From: Asticcacaulis sp. MM231
Lineage (GTDB): Bacteria; Pseudomonadota; Alphaproteobacteria; Caulobacterales; Caulobacteraceae
Assembly (NCBI RefSeq): GCF_964186625.1
Contig: NZ_OZ075108.1
Location: 3,361,001-3,425,000 of the forward strand
DNA: 64,000 bases
Direction: 5' to 3'
Positions 1 to 8,539 of this stretch are shown here, piece by piece. Numbering within the stretch: the stretch's first letter is position 1; each line of letters starts with the position of its first letter. The translations under genes were made by a program, and so were the position numbers. A model generated the notes under the pieces. It was not told the origin of the DNA. It did no database searches and saw only the letters and a program-made list of their open reading frames with translations.

Positions 1-759
1 GCGCACAACCATCTGGGTACGCTCGGTACCGGCAACCACTTCGTCGAGGTTTGCCTCGACGAAAACGACGCCGTCTGGATCATGCTGCACTCCGGTTCGA
101 GGGGGATCGGCAACCGGATCGGTTCGTACTTCATCGAACGCGCCAAGCACGAGATGAAGTGTTGGTATATCAGCCTGCCCGACGAAGACCTCGCCTATTT
201 GCCGGAGGGTTCCGACCTGTTCGGCGACTACATGGGTGCGGTGTCGTGGGCGCAGAGGTTTGCCCGGGCCAACCGGGAACTGATGATGACAGCGGCCCTT
301 GAGGCTTTGTCCGTATCGGTACCGAAGCGCTTTACCTGCGACTGCGAAGCCGTCAATTGTCACCATAATTACGTGGCGCATGAGCGGCATTTCGGTTCGG
401 ACGTGCTGGTAACCCGGAAGGGTGCCGTGCGGATCACGCCGGAAACGCTGGGCATCATTCCGGGCTCGATGGGCGCCAAGTCGTTCATCGTGCGAGGAAT
501 CGATGGCCAGCCGGCAGCCGAGGCCCTGTGTTCGTGTTCACACGGCGCAGGCCGGGCGATGTCAAGGTCGGAAGCCAAGCGGAGATTCACTCTGGAAGAC
601 CACGCCCTGGCCACGGCCGGCGTGGAGTGCCGGAAGGATTCCGAGGTGATCGATGAGACGCCGGCGGCCTACAAGGATATCGACGCGGTAATGAAGGCTC
701 AGGCCGATCACGTCGAGATCGTGCATACTCTTAAGCAGGTTGTTTGCGTGAAGGGTTAG
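1..759 (+). CDS. rtcB: RtcB-family RNA-splicing ligase, 3' part
   Basis: Open from the first base, so the N-terminus lies outside the window; about 252 C-terminal residues are visible. RtcB is a GTP- and Mn-dependent ligase that joins 2',3'-cyclic-phosphate or 3'-phosphate RNA ends to 5'-OH ends. The visible part carries the conserved HNHLGTLGTGNHFVE motif, the MLHSGSRGIGN motif and, near the C-terminus, CSCSHGAGRAMSRSEA, whose His is the residue that is guanylated in characterised RtcB proteins. The C-terminus is complete and no archease gene follows. Family assignment is firm; the physiological substrate in this bacterium is unknown. Confidence 0.95.
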   Translation, partial: AHNHLGTLGTGNHFVEVCLDENDAVWIMLHSGSRGIGNRIGSYFIERAKHEMKCWYISLPDEDLAYLPEGSDLFGDYMGAVSWAQRFARANRELMMTAALEALSVSVPKRFTCDCEAVNCHHNYVAHERHFGSDVLVTRKGAVRITPETLGIIPGSMGAKSFIVRGIDGQPAAEALCSCSHGAGRAMSRSEAKRRFTLEDHALATAGVECRKDSEVIDETPAAYKDIDAVMKAQADHVEIVHTLKQVVCVKG

Positions 760-858
760 AAGAAGCGTCTGTGGCTCCGGTCACGGGCGCTTTTTCTTTG
801 CTCAGCCGCTAGGCACCATTTGGCCACTCCCGGTAAAGTCATGGTGTGACCATAAATC

Positions 859-1275
859 TTACGGTCTGAAGAACAGACCGAGCCTCAGGCTCTCGCCGAT
901 CCGGCTGGCGCGGATCATGAAATATTCCACCGCCGCCTCGGAAGGCGCGATATCGCGCAGGGTCTGCTCAAACAGATACAGCCATTCGCCGAAATGCGCC
1001 GGCTCGATGGTCGAAACCTTCATATGCGCCTGCATCGGCCGACCGGAATATACACCGGCGTTCAGCGCCACGGATTCCCAGAATGACTTGAGTTTGGCCA
1101 GGTGATCGGGCCAGTCATCGACCGCGCCGTTAAACACCGGCCCTAGTTGCGGATGTACGCGCACGCGCGCATAAAATTCATCGACCAGCTTTGAAATAAA
1201 GGCTTCATCCACACCCATGGCGGCGGCGTCTTGGCGGATTTTCTGGCGGGCGGCGATAGCGTGTTCTGAACTCAT
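859..1275 (-). CDS. group III truncated hemoglobin
   Basis: A 138-residue protein of the usual length for TrHbIII. The region VSTIEPAHFGEWLYLFEQTL holds the likely proximal heme His (PAHFGEW), and the N-terminal half has the VDEFYARVRVHPQLGPVF segment typical of group III. Such proteins bind O2 or NO in the cytoplasm; their exact role is unsettled. It is a single gene, convergent with rtcB and divergent from the sulfur operon, with 171 bp of shared upstream DNA. Confidence 0.85.
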   Translation of the reverse strand: MSSEHAIAARQKIRQDAAAMGVDEAFISKLVDEFYARVRVHPQLGPVFNGAVDDWPDHLAKLKSFWESVALNAGVYSGRPMQAHMKVSTIEPAHFGEWLYLFEQTLRDIAPSEAAVEYFMIRASRIGESLRLGLFFRP

Positions 1276-1446
1276 GCCGGCACTCTATCATGCTGACAGG
1301 CTTTGGCCTATGCGACGGGTTGTCTTCCTTGTTAAGGTCGTTCTCACTGAATAGCGAGCCTTTAGCCGCCCTAAACCCTCAGGCGACAAACCATCGCTTT
1401 AATTTGGCGCCACAAAACCTTACATAGAACCCTGTTAAAGGGGATC

Positions 1447-2865
1447 ATGTTGTATGCTCCCTCTTTTGGTGTTGTCGCGATGCTCGCTTTGCCCCTGTCA
1501 TGGCCACTGGAACACCGTCAGGTCGTCCTGATCGGCGCCGGCGCGTGGGCGATCCGCAAGCTCACCCTGCTGAACCGCACACCCGCTAAAATAACCGTCT
1601 TCGCGCCGCTGGCCGATCTGGCTGACGCGCATGCGCGCTGGCCCGAAACCTCGGAGCTGACTGAGGCGGCCCTGATCATCGTCGCCTTCGAGGATCGGGC
1701 TATGGCGGAAAAGGGCGCCGCCCTGGCCCGCACCTCGCGGGCACCGCTCAATGTGGTCGATTTCCCTGATCTGTCTGATTTCCATGTGCCCGCCATCATC
1801 GACCGCGGATCTTTGAGCATCGGCGTCGCCACCGGCGGCACAGCGCCTGTGTTGGCGCGCGAGACCCGCCGCAAGATCGAGGCCGCCGTACCGCCATCGG
1901 AAACCGAGATCGCCGCCTTCGCCACCGCCCTGTCGCCGCGCCTGCGCGAACTTCTTCCGAACACGGATGATCGTCGTCGCGTTTGGGAAAATGTGCTGCA
2001 ATCGCCCGCTGCCGAACTGGCGCGCGCCGGCAAGATCGATGAAGCCGTTGAACTGGCCCTCACGCTTGTCAATGCCCCGCGCACCGGCGTGGTGCATCTG
2101 GTCGGCGCCGGCCCCGGCGATCCCGAACTCCTGACCCTGAAAGCCCTGCGCCTGCTCTCCGAGGCCGATGTCATCGTTTATGATCGTCTGGTCGGCGACG
2201 GCATCATGGATCTGGCACGCCGCGACGCCGATCGTTTTTATGTCGGCAAGGCGCGCTCCAATCACAGCGTGCTGCAGGAACAGATTCACGAACTGCTGGT
2301 CGAGCAAGCGCGCCTTGGCAAGCGCGTTGTGCGCCTCAAGGGCGGCGATCCGTTCGTGTTCGGCCGTGGCGGCGAAGAAGTCGAGGCCCTGCGCGCCGCC
2401 GGCATCGAGGTCCATATCACGCCGGGCGTCACGGCGGCGCTGGGCTGCGCGGCCTCGGCGTCCGTGCCCCTGACGCACCGTGACCACGCCCAGAGCGTCA
2501 CCTTCATTACCGGCCACGCGAAAGACGGCGATCCAGACAACAACCCGCTGCTGCTCGACTGGTCGGCGCTTTCCGCCCCGCATCATACGCTGGTCGTCTA
2601 TATGGGCGTCGCCACATCGAAGATCCTTTCTGAGAAACTCATGGCGCATGGCCGGATGCCCGATACGCCGGCTCTGATCATCGAGAATGGCACCCGTCCC
2701 AATGAACGCTGCACGCTCGTGTCCTTAAGCACACTGGCGGATACCGTCGCCGCCACCCCGCCCAAAGGCCCGACCCTCGTCATCATCGGCGAGGTAGCAG
2801 GCCTTTACCAGGATCAAAACGCCATAGTCGGCGTCGTTGAAGAAGCCGTGAGACTGAACGCATGA
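1447..2865 (+). CDS. cysG: siroheme synthase (dehydrogenase/ferrochelatase + uroporphyrinogen-III methyltransferase)
   Basis: 472 residues, fused as in CysG. The N-terminal part (about 20-210) is precorrin-2 dehydrogenase/ferrochelatase with the NAD-binding VVLIGAGAWAIRK and the GVATGGTAPVLARE segment. The C-terminal part (about 215-470) is SUMT with VHLVGAGPGDPELLTLKA and VVRLKGGDPFVFGRGGEE. It makes siroheme for the sulfite reductase encoded two genes downstream. ATG 1447 has AAAGGGG four bases upstream; a second in-frame ATG at 1480 would give a more family-like N-terminus but lacks a good ribosome site. Its stop overlaps the next start by four bases. First gene of the sulfate-assimilation operon. 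Confidence 0.95.
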   Translation: MLYAPSFGVVAMLALPLSWPLEHRQVVLIGAGAWAIRKLTLLNRTPAKITVFAPLADLADAHARWPETSELTEAALIIVAFEDRAMAEKGAALARTSRAPLNVVDFPDLSDFHVPAIIDRGSLSIGVATGGTAPVLARETRRKIEAAVPPSETEIAAFATALSPRLRELLPNTDDRRRVWENVLQSPAAELARAGKIDEAVELALTLVNAPRTGVVHLVGAGPGDPELLTLKALRLLSEADVIVYDRLVGDGIMDLARRDADRFYVGKARSNHSVLQEQIHELLVEQARLGKRVVRLKGGDPFVFGRGGEEVEALRAAGIEVHITPGVTAALGCAASASVPLTHRDHAQSVTFITGHAKDGDPDNNPLLLDWSALSAPHHTLVVYMGVATSKILSEKLMAHGRMPDTPALIIENGTRPNERCTLVSLSTLADTVAATPPKGPTLVIIGEVAGLYQDQNAIVGVVEEAVRLNA

Positions 2866-3170
2866 AATTACTAACCGCCAATCGCCTGACCGATGGCCTG
2901 ACCCTGTGGTTTTCCGCCGAAGGCTGGAGCGAGGACGCCGCCCAGGCCGCGCGTCTCGATGATGACGCCGCCGAAGCGCTGCTGACCGAATGGAAGGCGC
3001 GCGAAACCGAGGTGGTCGGTGCCTATCTTATTCCGCTCAGCGCCGCCGATGCACCGGTGCAGCGCGAACATGTGCGCGAATTTGTTCGCGCCAACGGCCC
3101 GACCATCGGCCAGACCGCCGACGAAATCGCCCGTCTGCACGGCCGCGCCGATATCTTCCAGGAGTACTAG
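2862..3170 (+). CDS. DUF2849 domain protein, sulfite-reductase associated
   Basis: 102 residues beginning MKLLTANRLTDGLTLWF, a pattern I recognise as DUF2849, a small protein found almost only between cysG and cysI in alphaproteobacteria. The start overlaps the cysG stop (ATGA) and cysI begins three bases after the stop, so it is translationally coupled. No catalytic motif or membrane segment is visible. By context it probably supports assimilatory sulfite reduction, but its biochemical role is not established. Confidence 0.85.
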   Translation: MKLLTANRLTDGLTLWFSAEGWSEDAAQAARLDDDAAEALLTEWKARETEVVGAYLIPLSAADAPVQREHVREFVRANGPTIGQTADEIARLHGRADIFQEY

Positions 3171-3173
3171 GTC

Positions 3174-4817
3174 ATGTACGTTTACGATTCCTTCGACCAC
3201 GCCTTCGTCCGTGACCGGAACGCTGAATTCGCCGATCAGGTGGCGCGCCGCCTCTCTGGCGAACTGAGCGAAGACCAGTTCAAGCCGCTGCGCCTGATGA
3301 ATGGCCTTTATCTGCAACTGCACGCGTACATGCTGCGTATCGCCGTGCCCTATGGCGTGCTGTCGTCGAAGCAGGTGCGCAAGCTGGCGCACATCGCCCG
3401 CACCTATGACCGCGATTTCGGCCACTTCACCACGCGCCAGAATTTGCAGTTCAACTGGATCAAGCTGGCCGATACGCCGAAGATCCTCGAAGAACTGGCC
3501 GAGGTCGAGATGCACGCCCTGCAAACCTCGGGCAACTGCATCCGCAACACCACGACCGACCAGTTCGCCGGCGCCGCCAGGGATGAGCACGAAGACCCGC
3601 GTCCGTGGGCCGAACTGATCCGCCAGTGGTCATCGAACCACCCGGAATTCACCTTCCTGCCGCGCAAGTTCAAGATCGCCATCACCGGCGCCGACCGCGA
3701 CCGCGCCGCCGTGCGCGTCCACGATATCGGCCTGCACGCCAAGCCGGAAGGTTTCGATCTTTATGTCGGCGGGGGCCTTGGCCGCACGCCTTCGCTGGGC
3801 CATCGCATCAAGACGGGCCTCAAAGGCGAGCAACTGCTGAGCTATCTCGAAGCCTGCCTTCGCGTCTATAACCGCTATGGCCGTCGCGACAACAGCTATA
3901 AGGCGCGAATCAAGATTCTGGTCGCTGCCCTTGGCCCCGATGAATACGCCCGTCAGGTAGAGGAAGAGTGGGAGTTGCTCGACAAGGCCGCTATCGACGC
4001 ACCCGCCGCCGAGATCGTCCGTATCCGGAGCTTCTTCCCCGATCCTGACTTCAAAGACGCGAAATTTGATCGCGTAGCCTATGAACGCGCCCAGACCGCC
4101 GATAAGGCCTTCGCCCGCTGGGTCAAGAACAACACGCTCGCGCACAAGCGCGACGACCATGTGTCAGTGACCATTTCGCTCAAGCCGGTCGGCCTGCCGC
4201 CGGGCGACGCTTCCTCAGCGCAGATGGACGTGATGGCCGATGTGGCCGAACAATATGCCTATAGCGAACTGCGCGTCAGCCACGAGCAGAACGTCATCCT
4301 GCCGCATGTGCCCAAGGCCGATCTTTACGCGCTCTATACCCGCCTCGACGCGGCCAATCTGAGCACGGCCAACGGCGGCAAGATCACCGACATGATCGCC
4401 TGCCCGGGTCTCGACTATTGCTCACTGGCCAATGCCCGCTCCATTCCGCTGGCTCAGGACATTTCGCAACGCTTCGCCGATGCCGACCTGACGGATAAGA
4501 TCGGCGATCTGCAGATCAAGATTTCCGGCTGCATCAATGCCTGCGGTCACCACCATGTCGGCCATATCGGCATTCTGGGCGTCGACAAGCAGGGGATCGA
4601 GTTCTACCAGATCCTGCTCGGTGGCCGCGCTGATGAAAACGCCGCGCTCGGCGTTATCACCGGCAAGGGCTTGCCGGCCGAAGCCGTGCCCGCCGCCATT
4701 GAGCGGGTGGTTCAGCTCTACCTTCAACTGCGCACGAGTGATTCTGAGCGCTTTATCGACGCCGTGGAACGCCTCGGCCGTAACACATTCGCGGAGGCGC
4801 TCCATGAGCCTGCTTAA
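3174..4817 (+). CDS. cysI: nitrite/sulfite reductase hemoprotein subunit
   Basis: 547 residues, the two-lobed siroheme/[4Fe-4S] enzyme that reduces sulfite to sulfide. The cluster and siroheme Cys ligands are visible as CPGLDYC (C410, C416) and CINAC (C453, C457). An N-terminal lobe has GHFTTRQNLQFNWI and the middle has YVGGGLGRTPSLGHRI, both typical of the ferredoxin-type family. There is no flavoprotein cysJ nearby, as usual in alphaproteobacteria, so electrons probably come from ferredoxin or another donor. The stop overlaps the DUF934 gene by 14 bases. Confidence 0.95.
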   Translation: MYVYDSFDHAFVRDRNAEFADQVARRLSGELSEDQFKPLRLMNGLYLQLHAYMLRIAVPYGVLSSKQVRKLAHIARTYDRDFGHFTTRQNLQFNWIKLADTPKILEELAEVEMHALQTSGNCIRNTTTDQFAGAARDEHEDPRPWAELIRQWSSNHPEFTFLPRKFKIAITGADRDRAAVRVHDIGLHAKPEGFDLYVGGGLGRTPSLGHRIKTGLKGEQLLSYLEACLRVYNRYGRRDNSYKARIKILVAALGPDEYARQVEEEWELLDKAAIDAPAAEIVRIRSFFPDPDFKDAKFDRVAYERAQTADKAFARWVKNNTLAHKRDDHVSVTISLKPVGLPPGDASSAQMDVMADVAEQYAYSELRVSHEQNVILPHVPKADLYALYTRLDAANLSTANGGKITDMIACPGLDYCSLANARSIPLAQDISQRFADADLTDKIGDLQIKISGCINACGHHHVGHIGILGVDKQGIEFYQILLGGRADENAALGVITGKGLPAEAVPAAIERVVQLYLQLRTSDSERFIDAVERLGRNTFAEALHEPA

Positions 4818-5334
4818 CTCATCGCATACCCCGCAACTGGTCACCACGGACGGCGAGATCATTCCTGATGGCTGGACCCTGCTGGCCGACGAGGACGAAT
4901 CCGGTTTGGGAATGGGAGGCGTCGACGGTCCCTATGTGCTCGGTTTCGACCGCGCGCTCAAGGCGCTTGATGGCCTCAATGGTCATTACGGCGTCCGCGT
5001 CAACCCGGGCGACGATGTGCGGCTTCTGCTGCCCTTTATCGAGAAGATCACGCTGATCGAGGTGAACTTCCCCGGCTATCGTGATGGCCGCGGCTACTCG
5101 ACCGCCCGCATCCTGCGCGAAGAAGGCTATACGGGCACCATCCGTGCCGTCGGCGATGTGCTGCGCGACCAGCTTTTCCTGATGCTGCGCTGTGGTTTCA
5201 GCGAGTTTCTGGTCAAGGACAAAGACCCGGTGCAAGCCATTGCGGCCGCCAAATCACGCTTCAGCGTATTTTATCAAGGGGCGGCGGATACCAACCGTCC
5301 CGTATGGGCTCTACGGCACCCCGCCGAGGGCTAA
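4804..5334 (+). CDS. DUF934 domain protein of the sulfite-reductase operon
   Basis: 176 residues from ATG 4804, which overlaps the end of cysI. The sequence has a central FPGYRDGRGYSTARILREEG stretch characteristic of DUF934 proteins encoded next to cysI and cysH. The frame is open much further upstream, but that part is an out-of-frame read of cysI. Function is unproven; the constant neighbourhood suggests an accessory or electron-transfer role in sulfite reduction. It lies 13 bases before cysH. Confidence 0.85.
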   Translation: MSLLNSSHTPQLVTTDGEIIPDGWTLLADEDESGLGMGGVDGPYVLGFDRALKALDGLNGHYGVRVNPGDDVRLLLPFIEKITLIEVNFPGYRDGRGYSTARILREEGYTGTIRAVGDVLRDQLFLMLRCGFSEFLVKDKDPVQAIAAAKSRFSVFYQGAADTNRPVWALRHPAEG

Positions 5335-5347
5335 GGAATTCAAAGTT

Positions 5348-6094
5348 ATGACGATTTTGATCGACATACTGAAAGAACAAACGAGAACCGAAGGCGCCTT
5401 GCGCGCCGAGGCCCTGAGCGCTGCCTGGGAACACCTGACGGCGCAGGACATCCTGCGCAAGGCGATCACCGAGCAATTCATCGGCGATATCACCCTCTCG
5501 TCGTCGTTTGGCGCCGATTCCGCCGTGCTGCTGCACATGGTTTCGCAGATTGAGCCAAACCTCCCGGTCATCTTCCTCGATACCGACCGTCACTTCTTCC
5601 AGACGATCCAGTACCGTGATGAACTGGTGACGAAGCTCGGCCTGACCAACCTCGTCAACCTCAAGGCCGATCCGGCGGAAGCCGCCGTGGAGGATGACAA
5701 GAACACCCTATGGCGCACCCAGCCCAACCAGTGCTGTGATCTGCGTAAGGTCCGCCCACTTAATCGCTTCATGGAAGGCTTTGGCGCCTGGATTTCCGGC
5801 CGCAAACGCCACCAGAGCGCCACGCGCACCAGCCTGCCCATCGTCGAATTCGACGGCAAGCATTTCAAGGTCAATCCGCTGGCCACCTGGACCGCGGCCG
5901 ATGTCGAGGCCTATTTCGTCAATCACGACCTGCCTGCGCATCCGCTGGTCGATCAGGGCTTCCCGTCGATCGGCTGCTTCACCTGCACCAAGCCGGTGGC
6001 CGCCGGCGAAGACGCACGCTCAGGCCGTTGGGCCGGCACCGAAAAGGTCGAATGCGGCATCCACAATCCGATCTATGGCGGCGACGGGATTTAA
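5348..6094 (+). CDS. cysH: adenylyl-sulfate / phosphoadenylyl-sulfate reductase
   Basis: 248 residues. It carries the adenylyl-binding SSFGADSAVLLHM loop, FLDTDRHFFQT, the paired Cys of QCCDLRK, a later CFTCTK and the C-terminal ECGIH catalytic Cys. The CC...CxxC set is the [4Fe-4S] type seen in bacterial enzymes that prefer APS over PAPS. It reduces activated sulfate to sulfite for CysI. Start chosen at ATG 5348, with AAGGAATT about ten bases upstream; the longer frame reads back through the DUF934 gene. Last gene of the operon; no sulfate-activation or uptake genes are in the window. Confidence 0.95.
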   Translation: MTILIDILKEQTRTEGALRAEALSAAWEHLTAQDILRKAITEQFIGDITLSSSFGADSAVLLHMVSQIEPNLPVIFLDTDRHFFQTIQYRDELVTKLGLTNLVNLKADPAEAAVEDDKNTLWRTQPNQCCDLRKVRPLNRFMEGFGAWISGRKRHQSATRTSLPIVEFDGKHFKVNPLATWTAADVEAYFVNHDLPAHPLVDQGFPSIGCFTCTKPVAAGEDARSGRWAGTEKVECGIHNPIYGGDGI

Positions 6095-6101
6095 GACATC
6101 T

Positions 6102-6121
6102 CCAAAGCATTTATGCTTTGG
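6102..6121 (+). terminator. hairpin after cysH, possible terminator
   Basis: A perfect 9-bp inverted repeat, CCAAAGCAT/ATGCTTTGG, with a two-base centre just after the cysH stop. No T-run follows, so intrinsic termination is uncertain. Confidence 0.35.
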
Positions 6122-6176
6122 CAAGGGCAACCCCGCCCGAGCTTATGCGAGGCGCCTCGCGGCGTTTGAGCGATAA

Positions 6177-6731
6177 TTAGTGCTTCGTCATCCGCACACG
6201 GCCCCAGTCATAGCCCATCTGGCGGGTGCGCGCCTCGATCGAGTTGCGCACCATCTCGTGCGGCTGGGCGACACGGCTGAGCAGCCACAGGTATCGGCCT
6301 GACGGCTCTCCGACAATGGCCCAGCTATAGTCGTCGGCGCGGTCAAGCACCCAGTAATCGCCGTAAAACGGACCAAAGAACGATACCTTGAGCTTAGCGT
6401 TATCGCTGCCCGGCAAGACCTTGGCCTTACCTTCGGCCATCTTGACCGGTCCCGAAAGGCTGCCCTTGTGGCAGGAATTGATGACGTCGATCAGGCCGTC
6501 CGGACGGGCGCGATACTCGGCGGTGACGCCCTCGCAGTCCTTTTCAAAACGGTTCTCGTAACGCCCGATCTCATACCACAGGCCGCTATACTGCTCGATA
6601 TCGACCGGCTTGGCGGGCTGTGGCACCGAGGCGTTGCCAACCGGCCCAGCGGTCAGACTGGCGCAGGCGGTGAGTGCCAGCACGGCGCCGGAAGCAAGAA
6701 GAAGCGGGAGGATCAGGCGGTTGGGTTTCAT
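6177..6731 (-). CDS. lipocalin-family lipoprotein (Blc-like)
   Basis: 184 residues starting with a lipoprotein signal: basic MKPNR, hydrophobic core and lipobox LTAC (Cys at about 23). The mature part has the bacterial lipocalin signature SGLWYEIGRYENRFEKDC and later YGDYWVLDRADDYSWAIVGE. Bacterial lipocalins of this type sit in the outer membrane and bind fatty acids or lysophospholipids. Single gene, convergent with cysH. Confidence 0.9.
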   Translation of the reverse strand: MKPNRLILPLLLASGAVLALTACASLTAGPVGNASVPQPAKPVDIEQYSGLWYEIGRYENRFEKDCEGVTAEYRARPDGLIDVINSCHKGSLSGPVKMAEGKAKVLPGSDNAKLKVSFFGPFYGDYWVLDRADDYSWAIVGEPSGRYLWLLSRVAQPHEMVRNSIEARTRQMGYDWGRVRMTKH

Positions 6732-6820
6732 GACAAACTCCGGATATGCGCGTTTTTAAGACAGCATCGCGGCTTATGGATAAAGATTCAATGAGGCGAC
6801 GCCGGATATAGCTTAAGGGC

Positions 6821-7249
6821 CTATTGGGGAAGCGTCGATAAACTGCCCCAAAAATCGATCACTCCGCGCACGGCTGCGGCATAGGCCTGACCATCGAACG
6901 GCTTCACCACATAGCCATTGGCGTGGCGCTCATAACAATCACGAACATCTCGGGCGGATTCCGAGCTGGTGAACATCACGACCGGAATAGCCTTGAAATC
7001 GTCAGAGACCTTGACATGATCGAGGAAGGCCTTGCCGTCCATCAACGGCATATTGATATCGAGCAGGATCAGTTGCGGCGTCACCGCGCCCTCGTAGCGG
7101 CCGGCCTTATGCAGACAATCGAGCGCCTGGCGTCCATTGCTGGCCACCTCAACCCGACAGGGCGTGCTGGCCGTCCGCAGGGCGCGTTTCGTCATTTCGA
7201 CATCGCCCAGATTGTCTTCCACCAACAGAATTTCCAAGGCCTCTCCCAT
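6821..7249 (-). CDS. single-domain response regulator
   Basis: 142 residues from ATG 7249; a longer frame reads back into the kinase gene. A lone receiver domain with acidic pocket VEDN, phospho-Asp in LLDINMPLMDG, the conserved Thr/Ser in MFTSSES and Lys in VVKPF. The NLGDVEMTKRAL helix resembles Rcp1-type regulators that pair with phytochrome or cytosolic kinases. There is no output domain. It starts two bases after the stop of the kinase gene and is almost certainly its partner. Confidence 0.9.
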   Translation of the reverse strand: MGEALEILLVEDNLGDVEMTKRALRTASTPCRVEVASNGRQALDCLHKAGRYEGAVTPQLILLDINMPLMDGKAFLDHVKVSDDFKAIPVVMFTSSESARDVRDCYERHANGYVVKPFDGQAYAAAVRGVIDFWGSLSTLPQ

Positions 7250-7251
7250 GC

Positions 7252-8406
7252 CTATGCCTTGTCCGGCAGCGTGAAGCTGAACACGCTGCCCACGCCCGGC
7301 GTTGAACGCACGGTGATATCCCCGCCACATAGCCGGACAAACTTGCGGCAGGTCGAAAGCCCGATCCCGGTGCCGGTATAGTCATCGAAACTGTGCAGGC
7401 GCTGGAAAATCTGGAAGATGCGCTCGTAAAACACCGGATTAATGCCGATACCATTATCGCTGACATCGAAGCGCCAGATGGCGTTGCGACCGCTGCCTTC
7501 ACGGCTGGCCGAAATCGTGATCACCGGCGTGCGGCTGCCATCCTGGAATTTCAGCGCATTACCGATCAGGTTTTGCAGCAGCACGCGCAACAGGGTCGGG
7601 CTGGTGTTGACGACTGGCAGACCTTCGGCCGTCACCACGGCCTGCTTTTGCGCCACGATGTCCTCAAAGCCCTGTATCACCTCAGAAAAGACCTGCTGGC
7701 TGTCGATGGTTTCTAGCACAATGTCCTCACGGCCGATGCGCGAGAAGCTGAGGATATCGCGGATCATCTTCTGCATGCGCACGGCGTTTTCGCGAATATA
7801 ACCAACGTGGCGCTGGCCATCCTCGTCAAGCTGAGCCATCGCATCCTCAGCCAGAAAACCGGCATAGATGTTCATCATCCGCACCGGTTCCTGCATATCG
7901 TGCGAGCAGACATAGGCGAAACGCTCAAGCTCCTCATTCGACTGACGCAGATGGGCATTGAGCTGCAGGATCTGCTCACGCTGCGTGTACAGGTCGAGGT
8001 AGACCTTCACCTTGCTCTTGAGGATATCGGAATTGATCGGTTTGAAGATATAATCGACCGCGCCGATCTCGGCCGCTTCGGTGGCGAAGTGATCTTCCTT
8101 GCTGATGGCGGTGATGAAGATGATCGGCACATTGCGCATACTGGGGCGCGTCTTCATCAGGCGGGCGGTTTCGAAACCGTCCATGATCGGCATCTGCACA
8201 TCGAGGAGGACGATGGCGAAATCATTCTCCAGCACCAGATTGAGGGCTTTTTCACCGGAATCGGCGGTAATGATGGACGCACCAAGTGGCTTCAGCAGGG
8301 CTTCGGTGGCCAACAGGTTTTCCCAGCGATCATCGACCAGCAGGATTTTGGGCCGCGTACCGGAGCCTTGCGCATTATCGTTGCGAAGTGTGTTCATAGC
8401 GCTCAT
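7252..8406 (-). CDS. receiver-histidine kinase hybrid
   Basis: 384 residues from ATG 8406, preceded by GGGG; the open frame extends further but crosses the gltB terminator. Order: receiver domain (about 15-140, ILLVDDR, LLDVQMPIMDG, FKPIN), a short coiled linker, HisKA with phospho-acceptor in VCSHDMQEPVRM, then HATPase with N-box NLIGNALKFQDG, DNGIGI and GTGIGLS. No membrane segment, so it is cytosolic. The N-terminal receiver suggests that it is itself regulated by another kinase. Forms a two-gene unit with the single-domain regulator. Confidence 0.9.
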   Translation of the reverse strand: MSAMNTLRNDNAQGSGTRPKILLVDDRWENLLATEALLKPLGASIITADSGEKALNLVLENDFAIVLLDVQMPIMDGFETARLMKTRPSMRNVPIIFITAISKEDHFATEAAEIGAVDYIFKPINSDILKSKVKVYLDLYTQREQILQLNAHLRQSNEELERFAYVCSHDMQEPVRMMNIYAGFLAEDAMAQLDEDGQRHVGYIRENAVRMQKMIRDILSFSRIGREDIVLETIDSQQVFSEVIQGFEDIVAQKQAVVTAEGLPVVNTSPTLLRVLLQNLIGNALKFQDGSRTPVITISASREGSGRNAIWRFDVSDNGIGINPVFYERIFQIFQRLHSFDDYTGTGIGLSTCRKFVRLCGGDITVRSTPGVGSVFSFTLPDKA

Positions 8407-8507
8407 GCCATACCCCGATGCTCGTTCGCACCTTCTGCAAACTAGGCTGACGTAAACCGGTAAAGAAATCACATTCGGTTTATGCGGTATTTCAGGCACG
8501 GCCAACG

Positions 8508-8536
8508 AAAAAGGCGGCCCTTGCGGACCGCCTTTT
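8508..8536 (-). terminator. intrinsic terminator of gltB
   Basis: On the minus strand, GGCGG..CCGCC arms with a four-base loop are followed by TTTTT, immediately after the gltB stop. The opposite strand also ends in TTTTCTTTT, so it may work both ways. Confidence 0.8.
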
Positions 8537-8539
8537 CTT

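Noticed and set aside
1498-2649. A 383-codon minus-strand frame across cysG
   Set aside because: Antisense shadow of a firmly identified gene, with Arg/Gln-rich low-quality translation.
3226-5853. GAATTC in cysI, before cysH and inside cysH as further frameshift marks
   Set aside because: The reading frames continue normally through these sites, so GAATTC alone is not evidence of an error.
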